Below are positions 25,741-33,955 of a stretch of DNA of 38,798 bases, in pieces (position 1 is the stretch's first letter; every line of letters begins with the position of its first letter). The notes beneath the pieces were generated by a model. The model made no database searches. It had not been told where the DNA came from and saw only the letters and a program-made list of their open reading frames with translations. This stretch comes from UBA1724 sp963621575 (lineage in GTDB: Bacteria; Verrucomicrobiota; Lentisphaeria; Oligosphaerales; Oligosphaeraceae), in assembly GCA_963621575.1 (NCBI GenBank), contig CAVFEH010000019.1, forward strand, positions 1-38,798. The letters are read 5' to 3'. The translations under genes were made by a program, and so were the position numbers.

Positions 25741-25778
25741 AAAAAGGGCTCCGCGGCAATTGCCCCGGAGCCCTTTTT
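25741..25778. terminator. Rho-independent terminator after the NhaC-type antiporter
   Basis: AAAAAGGGCTCCG (25741-25753) and CGGAGCCCTTTTT (25766-25778) form a perfect 13-bp stem with T-runs in both directions, 19 bases past the antiporter stop. Between it and the pseudopilin ATG the AT-richer 25.5-25.74 kb stretch has a C9 tract and a TACAAT -10-like element on the minus strand. Confidence 0.85.
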
Positions 25779-25796
25779 TTTGTGCATTTCCCTATT

Positions 25797-27428
25797 CTAC
25801 GCCTTGCAGGATTTGGCGCAGCGTCGCTTCATGAGGGCAAGGAATCCGATGAGGATCGCGACGGCAAGGGGGAAGACGATGAACCAGTTCTGGATCAGCC
25901 CGGCCAGGAGGAATCCGATGAAGGAGACGGCGGCCACGGTGATCGCGTAGGGCAGCTGCGTGGAAACGTGGTTGATGTGCTGGCAGCGTGCGCCTGCGGA
26001 AGACATGATGGTCGTATCGCTGATGGGGGAGCAGTGGTCTCCGCAGACCGCGCCGGCCAGGCAGGCGGACATGCCGATGATCATGAGGGGGCTGTCGCCG
26101 GGGAAGATGCTGCAGACGATGGGGATCAGGATTCCAAAGGTTCCCCAGGAGGTTCCGGTGGAGAAGGAGAGTACGCAGGCCACCAGGAAGATGACGGCGG
26201 GCAGGTAGTGTCCCAGTCCGGCGGCGTGGCTCCCCATGATTCCGGCGATGAAGTCCTTGAGCAGCAGATTCTCGGTCATGCTCTTCAGGGATGTGGCCAT
26301 CACCAGAATGAGGATGGCGGGGACCATGGCGACAAAGCCCTGGCGGATGCAGTCCATGGCGTCCTTGGCCTTGATGACGCGGCGCGCGACCAGGTAGATG
26401 ATGGTGAAGAGGAGCGCCACCAGGCCGCCCAGAGGCAGTGCGGAGGAGGCGTCGGTGTTGGCGAAGGCATCCACAAAGGAGGTCTCTTTGCCATATCCGC
26501 CCACATGGAGCAGCGCCATGACGCTGACCACGATGAGGACCAGGATGGGCAGCACCAGATCCATGAAGCGGCCCTTTGCATTCTCGGGCACTTTCAGCTC
26601 ATCCGCCTCCTCGCCGCCCTCTGTGAAGAGGTCGCCCTTCTCAATGGCGTTGCGCTCGTGGATGGCCATGGGGCCGAATTCAACCTTCATGTAGGTAATG
26701 GCCACGATGAAGACCAAAGTGAGCAGGGAATAGAAGTTGTAGGGGATGGCGTGGACGAAGAGCTCCAGCCCGTTGTAGCCGGTGCCCTTGGTGAAATCGG
26801 AGACTGCGGCGGCCCAGCTGGAAATCGGCGCGATCATGCAGATGGGCGCGGCGGTGGCGTCGATGAGGTATGCCAGCTTTGCGCGGGAGACGCGGTTGGC
26901 GTCGGTGACAGGGCGCATGACACTGCCCACGGTGAGGCAGTTGAAGTAGTCGTCCACGAAAATAAGGACGCCCAGAAGGAAGGTGGCCATGCAAGCCCCG
27001 GCGTGGGACTTCACGTTCCTGCTGGCCCAGCGTCCGAAGGCGGCGGCGGCGCCTGTGCGGGTGATGAGGGCGGCCATGATGCCGAGGATGACCAGGAAGA
27101 GGAAGATTCCGGCGCCGGACTCCACGGAGTGGATGAATCCCTTGTTGACCACCGTGTCAAAGGTGGCCACGGGGGCAAAGTCGGCCGCCAGCAGTCCGCC
27201 CACGAAGATTCCGATGAAGAGGGAGGAGTAGACCTCCTTGGTGATCAGCGCGAGTCCGATGGCGATGATGGGGGGCAGGATCGCCCAGAAAGTGCCGGCA
27301 AAGCGGCTGCCCTGCTCGACCGCCTCCCCGGCGGCGGCGGCGTCCTGCGCAAGCAGAGCGGGGGCGGCTCCCAGGAGAACGCAGAAGAGACATGCGTAAG
27401 TCAACAGTCTTGTAGTTCGGACGTTCAT
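25797..27428 (-). CDS. Na+/H+ antiporter, NhaC family
   Basis: A 543-residue inner-membrane protein with about 11-12 hydrophobic helices. Family features are LIFVDDYFNCLTVGSVMRPV, IDATAAPICMIAPISSWAAA and FSTGTSWGTFGILIPI, followed by AGAVCGDHCSPISDTTIMSSAGA, the most diagnostic block of NhaC proteins. It likely exchanges Na+ for H+ (pH and sodium homeostasis); some relatives exchange malate/lactate. Before the first helix there is a signal-peptide-like stretch (residues 8-28, ending APALLAQD), unusual for NhaC. The ATG at 27428 has GAGGAA at nine bases; the frame is open further upstream but without family similarity. An 11-base G tract lies in the leader. Confidence 0.9.
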   Translation of the reverse strand: MNVRTTRLLTYACLFCVLLGAAPALLAQDAAAAGEAVEQGSRFAGTFWAILPPIIAIGLALITKEVYSSLFIGIFVGGLLAADFAPVATFDTVVNKGFIHSVESGAGIFLFLVILGIMAALITRTGAAAAFGRWASRNVKSHAGACMATFLLGVLIFVDDYFNCLTVGSVMRPVTDANRVSRAKLAYLIDATAAPICMIAPISSWAAAVSDFTKGTGYNGLELFVHAIPYNFYSLLTLVFIVAITYMKVEFGPMAIHERNAIEKGDLFTEGGEEADELKVPENAKGRFMDLVLPILVLIVVSVMALLHVGGYGKETSFVDAFANTDASSALPLGGLVALLFTIIYLVARRVIKAKDAMDCIRQGFVAMVPAILILVMATSLKSMTENLLLKDFIAGIMGSHAAGLGHYLPAVIFLVACVLSFSTGTSWGTFGILIPIVCSIFPGDSPLMIIGMSACLAGAVCGDHCSPISDTTIMSSAGARCQHINHVSTQLPYAITVAAVSFIGFLLAGLIQNWFIVFPLAVAILIGFLALMKRRCAKSCKA

Positions 27429-27621
27429 GGAAGAGGGTTCCTCGTGTTGTCGAAGTGAAAAAGGGGGGGGGGGAGAATTTCTTTTGCATGGAAGCTGTGC
27501 GCGCCTGCGGGGCCCGCGCAACGAAAAACGCTTCAATATAGTTGAGCATCTTCGCGTCGGCGTCCCACGCCCCTCCGCAGACATACGGACGACGACCTCC
27601 CAATGCCTCCGGACAAAAAAA

Positions 27622-27657
27622 AAGACTCCCGGAGCCCAGGTGGGCGCCGGGAGTCTT
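27622..27657 (-). terminator. Rho-independent terminator after tRNA-Met
   Basis: On the minus strand AAGACTCCCGG pairs with CCGGGAGTCTT (11 bp), with an inner GCCCA/TGGGC stem, and runs into nine or more T residues. It starts six bases after the tRNA 3' end. Confidence 0.87.
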
Positions 27658-27662
27658 GAAAT

Positions 27663-27741
27663 TGGTAGCGGGAGGGGGATTTGAACCACCCAACCTTTAG
27701 GTTATGGGCCTAACGAGCTAACCAGGTTGCTCCATCCCGCA
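27663..27741 (-). tRNA. tRNA-Met(CAT), initiator type
   Basis: The minus strand folds as a tRNA with anticodon CAT and an encoded CCA end (79 nt). Initiator marks: no Watson-Crick pair at 1:72 (U1:U72), purine-pyrimidine A11:U24 in the D stem, D-loop/arm resembling fMet (GGAGC...GGTTAGCTC) and T-loop TTCAAAT. Odd points: the anticodon stem is UUAGG/CCUAA, so A29:U41 replaces the first of the three usual G:C pairs; the loop CCCATAA has C33 instead of U33; and T-stem 51:63 is a U:C mismatch, with a six-base variable loop. It is a single-gene unit with its own terminator and a candidate promoter. Degenerate copy versus functional gene is open. Confidence 0.87.
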
Positions 27742-27777
27742 ATTGAAAAGTTGCCGCACTTTCGTGTCAACACGTAT

Positions 27778-27805
27778 ACTTTAACCCCTCTCCGGGCGAT
27801 TGCAA
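27778..27805 (-). promoter_or_regulatory. Candidate promoter of tRNA-Met
   Basis: On the minus strand TTGCAA (27805-27800), a 16-base spacer and TAAAGT (27783-27778), about 37 bases before the mature 5' end. The -10 is imperfect. Confidence 0.4.
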
Positions 27806-27873
27806 GCCCCCGGGTTAAATTAATCAAATATTCCGCCATACCGATACGCAATCCCTCCTTTTCTTCACACCTC

Positions 27874-28797
27874 ATGAGCGCCAATGACAGTGCAACCCCT
27901 CCCCGGATTTTCGTCCTGGGTAGCACCAACACGGACATGGTCATCCGCGGCCAGCGGATTCCCTCGCCAGGCGAGACTGTCTCCGGCGGGCGTTTTTTGA
28001 TGAATCCTGGCGGCAAGGGCGCGAACCAGGCCATTGCCGTGGCGCGGCTGCTCTCCCGGGGCGGCTGCGTGTATATCGGCAAAGTAGGCGACGACCTCTT
28101 CGGCTGCGAGAGCCAGGAGCGTTTCCGCGCCGAGGGGATGGACGTGCGCCTGGCGGTGGATTCCGAGAATGCCAGCGGCACCGCGCTGATCCTGGTGGAC
28201 GCCGGCGGCCAGAACTGCATCTCCGTGGCCCTGGGGGCCAACAGCACCCTCTCGCCGGAAGACATCCGCCCGCGGATGGCGGACATCGCCGGCGCCTCCG
28301 CGCTGCTCCTGCAGCTGGAGACACCCATGAAGACCGTCTGCCTCGCCGCCCGACTTGCCCACGACGCCGGCGTCCCCGTCTTCCTGAATCCGGCGCCCGC
28401 CGCCGGACTCCCTGCGGAGCTCTATCCGCTCCTTCAGTGGATCACCCCCAACGAATCCGAGGCCGAACTCCTCACCGGCGTCCCCGTGACGGAGGAAACA
28501 AGTGCCCGGAAGGCGGCGGAGGTCCTGCTGTCGCGCGGCGTGAAGAATGTGCTGATCACCATGGGGAGCCGCGGTTGCTGGTGCAGCGCCACCGGCGAGT
28601 TGCACCCCGCCAACAAGGTCAAGGCGGTGGACTGCGTGGCGGCGGGCGATACCTTCAATGGCGCCTTCGCCGTGGCACTGTCGGAGGGCCTCGCCTGCCG
28701 CGACGCCATTGCCTTCGCCCAGGAGGCGGCCGGCATCTCCGTCACCCGCCCCGGCGCACAGTCCTCCATCCCCTGCCGTCGGGAAATGAGCCGGTAG
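27874..28797 (+). CDS. rbsK: Ribokinase (PfkB family)
   Basis: A 307-residue sugar kinase that phosphorylates ribose to ribose-5-phosphate with ATP. The N-terminal GSTNTDMVIRGQRIPSPGET and NPGGKGANQAIAVARL blocks are ribokinase signatures; TPNESEAELLTG and DCVAAGDTFNGAFAVALSEG (Asp in GDTF is the catalytic base) complete the PfkB pattern. Length is normal. The start at 27874 suits the family and follows a GC-rich leader divergent from the tRNA. No ribose transporter is adjacent; it is first in a run of four nearly overlapping genes. Confidence 0.92.
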   Translation: MSANDSATPPRIFVLGSTNTDMVIRGQRIPSPGETVSGGRFLMNPGGKGANQAIAVARLLSRGGCVYIGKVGDDLFGCESQERFRAEGMDVRLAVDSENASGTALILVDAGGQNCISVALGANSTLSPEDIRPRMADIAGASALLLQLETPMKTVCLAARLAHDAGVPVFLNPAPAAGLPAELYPLLQWITPNESEAELLTGVPVTEETSARKAAEVLLSRGVKNVLITMGSRGCWCSATGELHPANKVKAVDCVAAGDTFNGAFAVALSEGLACRDAIAFAQEAAGISVTRPGAQSSIPCRREMSR

Positions 28798-28801
28798 CCG
28801 A

Positions 28802-29257
28802 ATGTCCCCCAGGCCGTTCACATCCCTTTTCATGGCAGCCGGACTGCTGGCCGCCCTGGCCATCCTCCCCGCATGCCGGCCCGCCGATCCACAGGCCCCC
28901 CTGGACCGCATGACCGCGCAGGAGCACTTCGCCGCAGGGCAGGAGGCCGCCCGGCAGGACAACTCGCTCCCCCTGGCGCTTTGGCACTTCCAGGCAGCCG
29001 CATCGCGGGCGCTGCCCGGCACGCCCCTGTGCGACAGCGCCCGGCTGGAGGAATCCTTGTGCCGCACACGCCTGCGCGCCCTCTGGGAGAAAGCGGAGGA
29101 GCTCTCCGGGGAGCGCCGCGGGCTGGAAGAGGAGAACCGTCTTTTGAAGACACGGAACCAGGAATTGGAGCGGTGGCTTTCCCGTCTCAACGCCGAAAAC
29201 CTGGCGCTGCGCCAGAGCCTCCTGAAGGTCCAGGAGCGGCAAGGGGCACGCCCATGA
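28802..29257 (+). CDS. Hypothetical coiled-coil lipoprotein
   Basis: A 151-residue protein that I cannot assign. The N-terminus is a lipoprotein signal (AAGLLAALAILPAC, Cys25 as the lipidation site). Residues 37-75 look like a short helical repeat (AQEHFAAGQEAARQ, ALWHFQAAASRAL) similar to a single TPR-like hairpin, and about 95-145 is a strong coiled coil rich in Glu, Leu and Arg. It starts four bases after rbsK and its stop overlaps the next ATG (ATGA). The location suggests an envelope-anchored protein, but no function can be stated. Confidence 0.75.
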   Translation: MSPRPFTSLFMAAGLLAALAILPACRPADPQAPLDRMTAQEHFAAGQEAARQDNSLPLALWHFQAAASRALPGTPLCDSARLEESLCRTRLRALWEKAEELSGERRGLEEENRLLKTRNQELERWLSRLNAENLALRQSLLKVQERQGARP

Positions 29258-30066
29258 CACGCAAGGCCAACTTCACCTTCATGGGCACCGGCACCAGCCG
29301 CGGAGTCCCGCTGCTCTGCTGCGACTGCGAGGTCTGCCGCTCCAAAGACCCCCGCGACAACCGCACCCGATCCTCCGGACTGGTCACCTGCGGAGACACC
29401 CGCATCCTCATTGACTGCGGTCCCGAACTGCGGCTCCAGTTGCTCCGGGAACACGTCACCTCCCTGGACGCGGTCTGCCTCACGCACCCGCACTGCGACC
29501 ACCTGGACGGCCTGGACGACCTGCAGGGAATCACCGTCTACAACCGCAGGGAACTCCCCTTCTACAGCTCCCCGGAGGTCCTGAAGACCGTCCGCGAGCG
29601 TTTCGGATACGTGGACCAGCTGAAGCTATTGCCCGACGGCTCCCCCCGCTGGAGCGTCCCGCAGCTGGACTACCGCCCCGTCACCGCGCCCTTCCGAGTC
29701 AATGACATCACCGTGACCCCCCTGCCCCTCTTCCACGGGCGCGCCGCCACATACGGCTACCGCATCGGAGCCCTGGCATACGTCTGCGACTGCAGCCGAA
29801 TCCCCAAAGAGACCTACCCCCTCCTGGAAGGCGTCACCGACGTGGTGCTGGACGCCCTGCGCTGGAAGCCCCACCCGACACACTTCAATATCCTGCAGGC
29901 CGAGGACGACTTCCACCGTATCGGCGCCCGGCGCGCCTGGTTCACACACCTGACACACGACATCCTCCACGAGCGGGACCAGAAGCTTCTTGCGCCGGGG
30001 TGCTCCTTGGCCTACGACGGACTCTCCTTCTCCTTCGAAATCCCCGATCCCCAGGAGACGCCGTGA
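29254..30066 (+). CDS. Metallo-beta-lactamase-fold hydrolase, PhnP/YycJ-like
   Basis: A 270-residue enzyme. It begins FTFMGTGTSRGVPLLCC, with a cysteine-rich CCDCEVC segment at 22-28 that resembles the structural Zn site of PhnP; the catalytic HxHxDH motif is HPHCDH at 78-83, with later metal ligands in ILIDCG, ADVCDCS-like and LTHDILHE regions. PhnP hydrolyses cyclic ribose-phosphates in phosphonate breakdown; other relatives process nucleic acids or lipoate. AAGGGG lies eight bases before the ATG, which overlaps the previous stop. The adjacent ribokinase fits a ribose-phosphate theme, but this is inference. Confidence 0.87.
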   Translation: MTRKANFTFMGTGTSRGVPLLCCDCEVCRSKDPRDNRTRSSGLVTCGDTRILIDCGPELRLQLLREHVTSLDAVCLTHPHCDHLDGLDDLQGITVYNRRELPFYSSPEVLKTVRERFGYVDQLKLLPDGSPRWSVPQLDYRPVTAPFRVNDITVTPLPLFHGRAATYGYRIGALAYVCDCSRIPKETYPLLEGVTDVVLDALRWKPHPTHFNILQAEDDFHRIGARRAWFTHLTHDILHERDQKLLAPGCSLAYDGLSFSFEIPDPQETP

Positions 30067-31625
30067 GCCGCCCCCCGAAGGACATCCCCGCGCCGCACCT
30101 GACGCCATCGGGCGGCCACACGCCCAGCCGCGCCTTCCCCTGGACGGCGCTGCTGTGCCTGCTCTTCCTGGCGCGGGCGCTCCCCTGGCTCCTGGGGGAC
30201 CTCTGGTATGACGAGGTGCTCTCCCTGCAGCTCTTCCTCCTCCCAAAGAACTCCCTGTGGGAAATCCTTCGGGACTACCGGATCGCCAACAACCACTTCC
30301 TGGCCAACTGCCTCCAATGGCTCTGGCTCAAGGCGCTCCCCGCCGCCGCAGGAAGCGAGCCGCTTTTCCGAATCCCCCCCCTGCTCTGCGGAATCGCCAC
30401 CCTTCTCGCAGTGGCGCGGCTCTGGCGCCGTTGGCTGGGGGAACGCCTGGCGTTGTGCGCCGGATTCCTACTGGCGGCAAGCCCCGTCTTCGCCGCCTTC
30501 GCCATTTACGCACGGGGATACTCCCTGGCCATGCTCCTCTCCACCCTGGGGGTCACGGCGCTCCTCCTTCACAGGGAACGCCCCACGGCCCTCAACGCCG
30601 CCGGGCTCCTGCTGTGCTGCCTGGCATTGCCGCTGGTCATGCCATCCGCCGCCGTGGCGCCCATGGCCTTCTGCCTGACGCTGGCGCTCCTCCCGAAAAC
30701 GCAAGGGCTCCCCTGGAAACGGCACGCGCTGCAGCTTTTCCGGAACCTCTGGCCTGCCCTCCTGGGCGCCTTCCTGGGCTGCGCATACTACTTGAGCCTC
30801 TGGGAGGAGTTCCAGAAGGCACGCGGTGAATCCGGAGGATGGCCCTCCGGCTGGCTTGTGGCGGGACATCTGCTGCTGGCGCTCCTCTGCCATCTGTCGC
30901 CCGCCCTTGCCGCCGCATTCCTCTCCGGAAAACACCCCGGCGACGCCACCCGCAAGACCACCTCCCGCGCCCTGGCACGCGCCCTGGCGCTGGGCACGCT
31001 CCTGGCCACGGCCTTGATACTAATCGTACCGGCGGCAAAAGGCCATGCGCCCTTCCCGCGGGTCTTCCTGCCGCTGCTCCCCGTGGCCACCCTCGCCGCC
31101 GCGCTCCTTTTCCGGGACACCGCACTGGAGGAGTTCCTGACGCGACGGCTCCCCGCCGCGCTGGCCTGCGCGGTCCTGCCTGGATTGCTCCTGGGCGCGG
31201 CATGCGATCTTGCCACCCACTGGGAACTCTCCCGGGAGCACATCCCGCAGAATCTCCTCCAACAATACTACCGCGGCGACCAGGGATGCCGCCTCTGGGT
31301 ACAGCGCTTCGCACAGGCCGCCGAAGAAAGACATCCACTCCCGCTGGTGGCCGTCAACGCCACCGACGCCCCTGCATTCCTCCTCTATTGGCAAATGGAG
31401 GGGCTCCCCGCGGAAAGCGCAGGCGGGCTCCCACAGGCGTTCCCCGGAAACCAACGACTGCCAGGGTTGCACACCGCACTGCGGAATGAACACCCCCTGG
31501 TTTTCCTCGCCCACGGCCCCGGGGAGCTCCGGCAACTCCTCCTGGCACAGGGACTCCCACAGGACACCCCCTGCACCCCCGTGGACATCCTGGAAAACAG
31601 GACGCTGTACAAGACCGGGAACTAA
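30063..31625 (+). CDS. GT39-like integral membrane glycosyltransferase
   Basis: A 520-residue protein with about ten hydrophobic helices. The first periplasmic loop has GDLWYDEVLSLQLF (WYDE at 48-51), the acidic pair typical of GT39/GT83 (PMT/ArnT) enzymes that use polyprenyl-phosphate sugars, then NNHFLANCLQWLWLKAL. A soluble C-terminal domain of about 120 residues follows. The start is a GTG at 30063 overlapping the previous TGA (GTGA); the only ATG upstream would lie far inside the hydrolase gene. It may use the lipid-linked sugar made by a GT2 enzyme such as that at 1773-2459, but acceptor and sugar are unknown. Confidence 0.8.
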   Translation: MSRPPKDIPAPHLTPSGGHTPSRAFPWTALLCLLFLARALPWLLGDLWYDEVLSLQLFLLPKNSLWEILRDYRIANNHFLANCLQWLWLKALPAAAGSEPLFRIPPLLCGIATLLAVARLWRRWLGERLALCAGFLLAASPVFAAFAIYARGYSLAMLLSTLGVTALLLHRERPTALNAAGLLLCCLALPLVMPSAAVAPMAFCLTLALLPKTQGLPWKRHALQLFRNLWPALLGAFLGCAYYLSLWEEFQKARGESGGWPSGWLVAGHLLLALLCHLSPALAAAFLSGKHPGDATRKTTSRALARALALGTLLATALILIVPAAKGHAPFPRVFLPLLPVATLAAALLFRDTALEEFLTRRLPAALACAVLPGLLLGAACDLATHWELSREHIPQNLLQQYYRGDQGCRLWVQRFAQAAEERHPLPLVAVNATDAPAFLLYWQMEGLPAESAGGLPQAFPGNQRLPGLHTALRNEHPLVFLAHGPGELRQLLLAQGLPQDTPCTPVDILENRTLYKTGN

Positions 31626-31742
31626 GGAGTTTCCCCATTTCCCGACCTCCTTGTCCCCACTCCGGGCGTCCGGGCGCCTGGCGCTGCGCGCCGCAGGCGG
31701 TCCAAACCGGCTCCCCACCGCCTTCTCCTCACTCCCTGATTT

Positions 31743-32015
31743 ATGTACCAGATCATCATCTCCGAACTTCCGGATCCCCAGCAACAGGAGGCCACCTTTT
31801 CCGAGGGCTGGCAGCTTCTGCTGCTGCTGGGCGCCGGCTTCCTGGGCACCCTCGTCGTCCTCTGGTTCGTCGTCTTCCTGGCCGCCTACGTGCGGAAGCA
31901 CGCGGTGCGTCCCAAGTCCAACCTGGGGGCCTCCCCGGACGTCCCCGAAACGCCCGCAGGGGAAAAGCCTGCGGAGGCGTCTCCCTCCGCGGAATCCGGC
32001 CAGGAGAAGAAGTAG
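31743..32015 (+). CDS. Small single-pass membrane protein, unknown
   Basis: A 90-residue protein with a short acidic N-terminus, one strong hydrophobic helix (about 22-49, LLLLLGAGFLGTLVVLWFVV) and a Pro/Ala/Glu/Lys-rich C-terminal tail. The layout recalls oxaloacetate decarboxylase gamma (OadG) and similar small scaffold subunits, but no alpha or beta subunit is nearby, so I leave it unnamed. The 117-base gap before it is GC-rich and featureless. It precedes rnhC by one base, and AGGAG inside its 3' end serves rnhC, so the two genes are coupled. Confidence 0.65.
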   Translation: MYQIIISELPDPQQQEATFSEGWQLLLLLGAGFLGTLVVLWFVVFLAAYVRKHAVRPKSNLGASPDVPETPAGEKPAEASPSAESGQEKK

Positions 32016-32016
32016 C

Positions 32017-32973
32017 ATGGCGGCCAGCGGCACCGTGGTCTTCGCCCTGGGGGAGGCGGAGATCCACCAATTGGAGGAGTCCCTCCGGCGGGACGGATGG
32101 GTCTTCGGAAAGGCGCCCTACGCCCATTGGCGCGCCACCCGCGACAAAAACAACGCCACCGCCTATCTCTCCGGGAAGACCACCTTCCAGGGGCTCGAAG
32201 CACAGGCCATCGCGCGGCACTATCTCCCACAGGGGCAACCCGTGCCCGCAAAACACGCCGGCGCAGGTGGCGCAACGACAACGGAGTCCGCAGCCATGAC
32301 GCCCCTGGAGCAGGCGCTCCGGAAGGACCCGGAGATGTTCACCCTCCACGCCGGCATTGATGAATCCGGAAAAGGCGACTTCTTCGGGCCACTCGTCATC
32401 GCCTGCGCCTGCACGGACGCCGAAAGCGCGGCGAAACTCCTGGATGCCGGAGTGCGGGACTCCAAGGCGCTCGCCTCCGACCGAGAGGCCCTGCGGCTGG
32501 ACCAGTTCATCCGGGAAACCCTCCCCGGACACTTCGCATTGGTCACCATTGGCCCAGAACGCCTCAACCAGCTCCACGCCCAGACAGGCAACCTGAACCG
32601 CCTTCTGGCCTGGGGGCACGCCAAGGCCCTGGAGGATCTCCTGGCATTGGTTCCCGACTGTCCACGCGCCATCTCCGACCAGTTCGGGAAGGGCGACCTG
32701 GTCAAACGGCAACTCCAGGAGCGGGGCCGGAAAATCCTCCTGGACGAACACCCCCGCGCCGAGGCCGACATCGCCGTGGCCGCCGCCTCAATCCTGGCAC
32801 GGGCCGCTTACATTAAGGCCATCGACCGCCTCTCCCGACAGGCCGGACTGAAACTCCCCAAGGGATGCGGGCACAATGTCCTCCTTTGCGCCCGCGAATT
32901 CCGGAAGCTCCACCCGGCGGCCGACCTCCCCAAATACGCGAAAGTCTTCTTCAAAACCGCCGGACAGCTATAG
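32017..32973 (+). CDS. rnhC: Ribonuclease HIII
   Basis: A 318-residue type 2 RNase H. Residues 1-75 form the N-terminal TBP-like substrate-binding domain (ALGEAEIHQLEESLRRDGW, NATAYLSGKTTFQG); the catalytic domain begins GIDESGKGDFFGPLV (DESGKG at 115-120), the HIII variant of the HII motif DEVGRG, followed by RDSKAL and ADIAVAAASILARAAYI. HIII cleaves RNA-DNA hybrids in the lagging strand and at R-loops. AGGAG lies ten bases before the ATG. RNase HII is encoded separately at 5521-6144, so the genome has both. Confidence 0.94.
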   Translation: MAASGTVVFALGEAEIHQLEESLRRDGWVFGKAPYAHWRATRDKNNATAYLSGKTTFQGLEAQAIARHYLPQGQPVPAKHAGAGGATTTESAAMTPLEQALRKDPEMFTLHAGIDESGKGDFFGPLVIACACTDAESAAKLLDAGVRDSKALASDREALRLDQFIRETLPGHFALVTIGPERLNQLHAQTGNLNRLLAWGHAKALEDLLALVPDCPRAISDQFGKGDLVKRQLQERGRKILLDEHPRAEADIAVAAASILARAAYIKAIDRLSRQAGLKLPKGCGHNVLLCAREFRKLHPAADLPKYAKVFFKTAGQL

Positions 32974-33013
32974 CCCCGGCACATTCCCCATTTACAGAAT
33001 TTCCCAAAAGACC

Positions 33014-33931
33014 ATGTTTTTCACTGGATTTGCAGACGAGGCCTGCGCCGACCTGGCGGGGCAGATAGCGGTCACCAAAGAGCTCGGGTGGTCCCACATA
33101 GAACTTCGGAATGTGGGCGGCAAGATGCTCGGCACCATGTCAGACCAGGAGTTCGAGGAGGCGGAGCGGATGTTGTCGGAGGCGGGGGTCCGGGTCAACT
33201 GCTACGGCAGCGCGGTTGCCAACTGGAGCCGCCATCCCCGGAAAGAGGAGGACTTCGAAGCCAGCAAAAAAGAACTCCTCACCGCCATCCCCCGCATGCG
33301 TCGGCTGGGCTGCAAGCTCATCCGCGGCATGAGCTTCCTGGTGCCCCGGGACGAGCCCGGCGACTCCCCGGAACTGGAGGCCATCATCTTCGCGAAGGTC
33401 AAGGAACTGGTGAAGATCTGCGAGGACAACGGCATCCTCTACGGCCATGAAAACTGCATGAACTACGGCGGCATGAGCCACAAGCATACCCTGAAGCTCC
33501 TGGATGCCGTCAACAGCCCCGCCCTCACCCTTATCTTCGACACCGGGAACCCCTGCTTCAACTACCGGCAACTCGGCCAGAAGCCCTACCCCCTCCAATC
33601 CTCCTGGGAATTCTACACCCGCTGCAAGCCCTACATCAGCCACATCCACATCAAGGACGCCCTGGCGGTGCCCCGGGAGGACGGCGAACGCCCCGAGGAA
33701 CACTACACCTTCGCCGGCGAGGGCATGGGCGACGTGCGCGCCATCATGAAGGACCTCCTGGCCTCCAGATACGACGGCGGCATCTCCATGGAACCCCATG
33801 TCGGCCTGGTCTTCCACAACAAGAAGGCCACCGAGGACACCCAGGAGTCCCGCGCCTTCCAGCGGAACATCTACCTGGAATACTGCCGCCGCTTCGAACA
33901 GCTCATGCGGGACTGCGGCTGGAAATTCTAA
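33014..33931 (+). CDS. Sugar phosphate isomerase/epimerase, xylose isomerase-like TIM barrel
   Basis: A 305-residue AP-endonuclease-2 superfamily TIM barrel. Metal-binding positions can be seen: Glu in HIELRNV, Glu in YGHENCMNYGG, Asp in LIFDTGN, the HIHIKDA His/Asp pair, and Glu in SMEPHV. The opening MFFTGFADEACADLAGQI is typical of the sugar isomerases that PVC bacteria carry in many copies. The substrate is unknown. It starts 40 bases after rnhC and 24 bases before the flavin reductase-like gene, in a co-directional run with rsmG; the neighbours do not reveal a pathway. Confidence 0.87.
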   Translation: MFFTGFADEACADLAGQIAVTKELGWSHIELRNVGGKMLGTMSDQEFEEAERMLSEAGVRVNCYGSAVANWSRHPRKEEDFEASKKELLTAIPRMRRLGCKLIRGMSFLVPRDEPGDSPELEAIIFAKVKELVKICEDNGILYGHENCMNYGGMSHKHTLKLLDAVNSPALTLIFDTGNPCFNYRQLGQKPYPLQSSWEFYTRCKPYISHIHIKDALAVPREDGERPEEHYTFAGEGMGDVRAIMKDLLASRYDGGISMEPHVGLVFHNKKATEDTQESRAFQRNIYLEYCRRFEQLMRDCGWKF

Positions 33932-33955
33932 CCCCCATCCCCCCCCAAAAAAGCC

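Noticed and set aside
27865..29502. A 545-codon minus-strand frame opposite rbsK and its neighbours
   Set aside because: Antisense to three overlapping genes with clear motifs; no family pattern.
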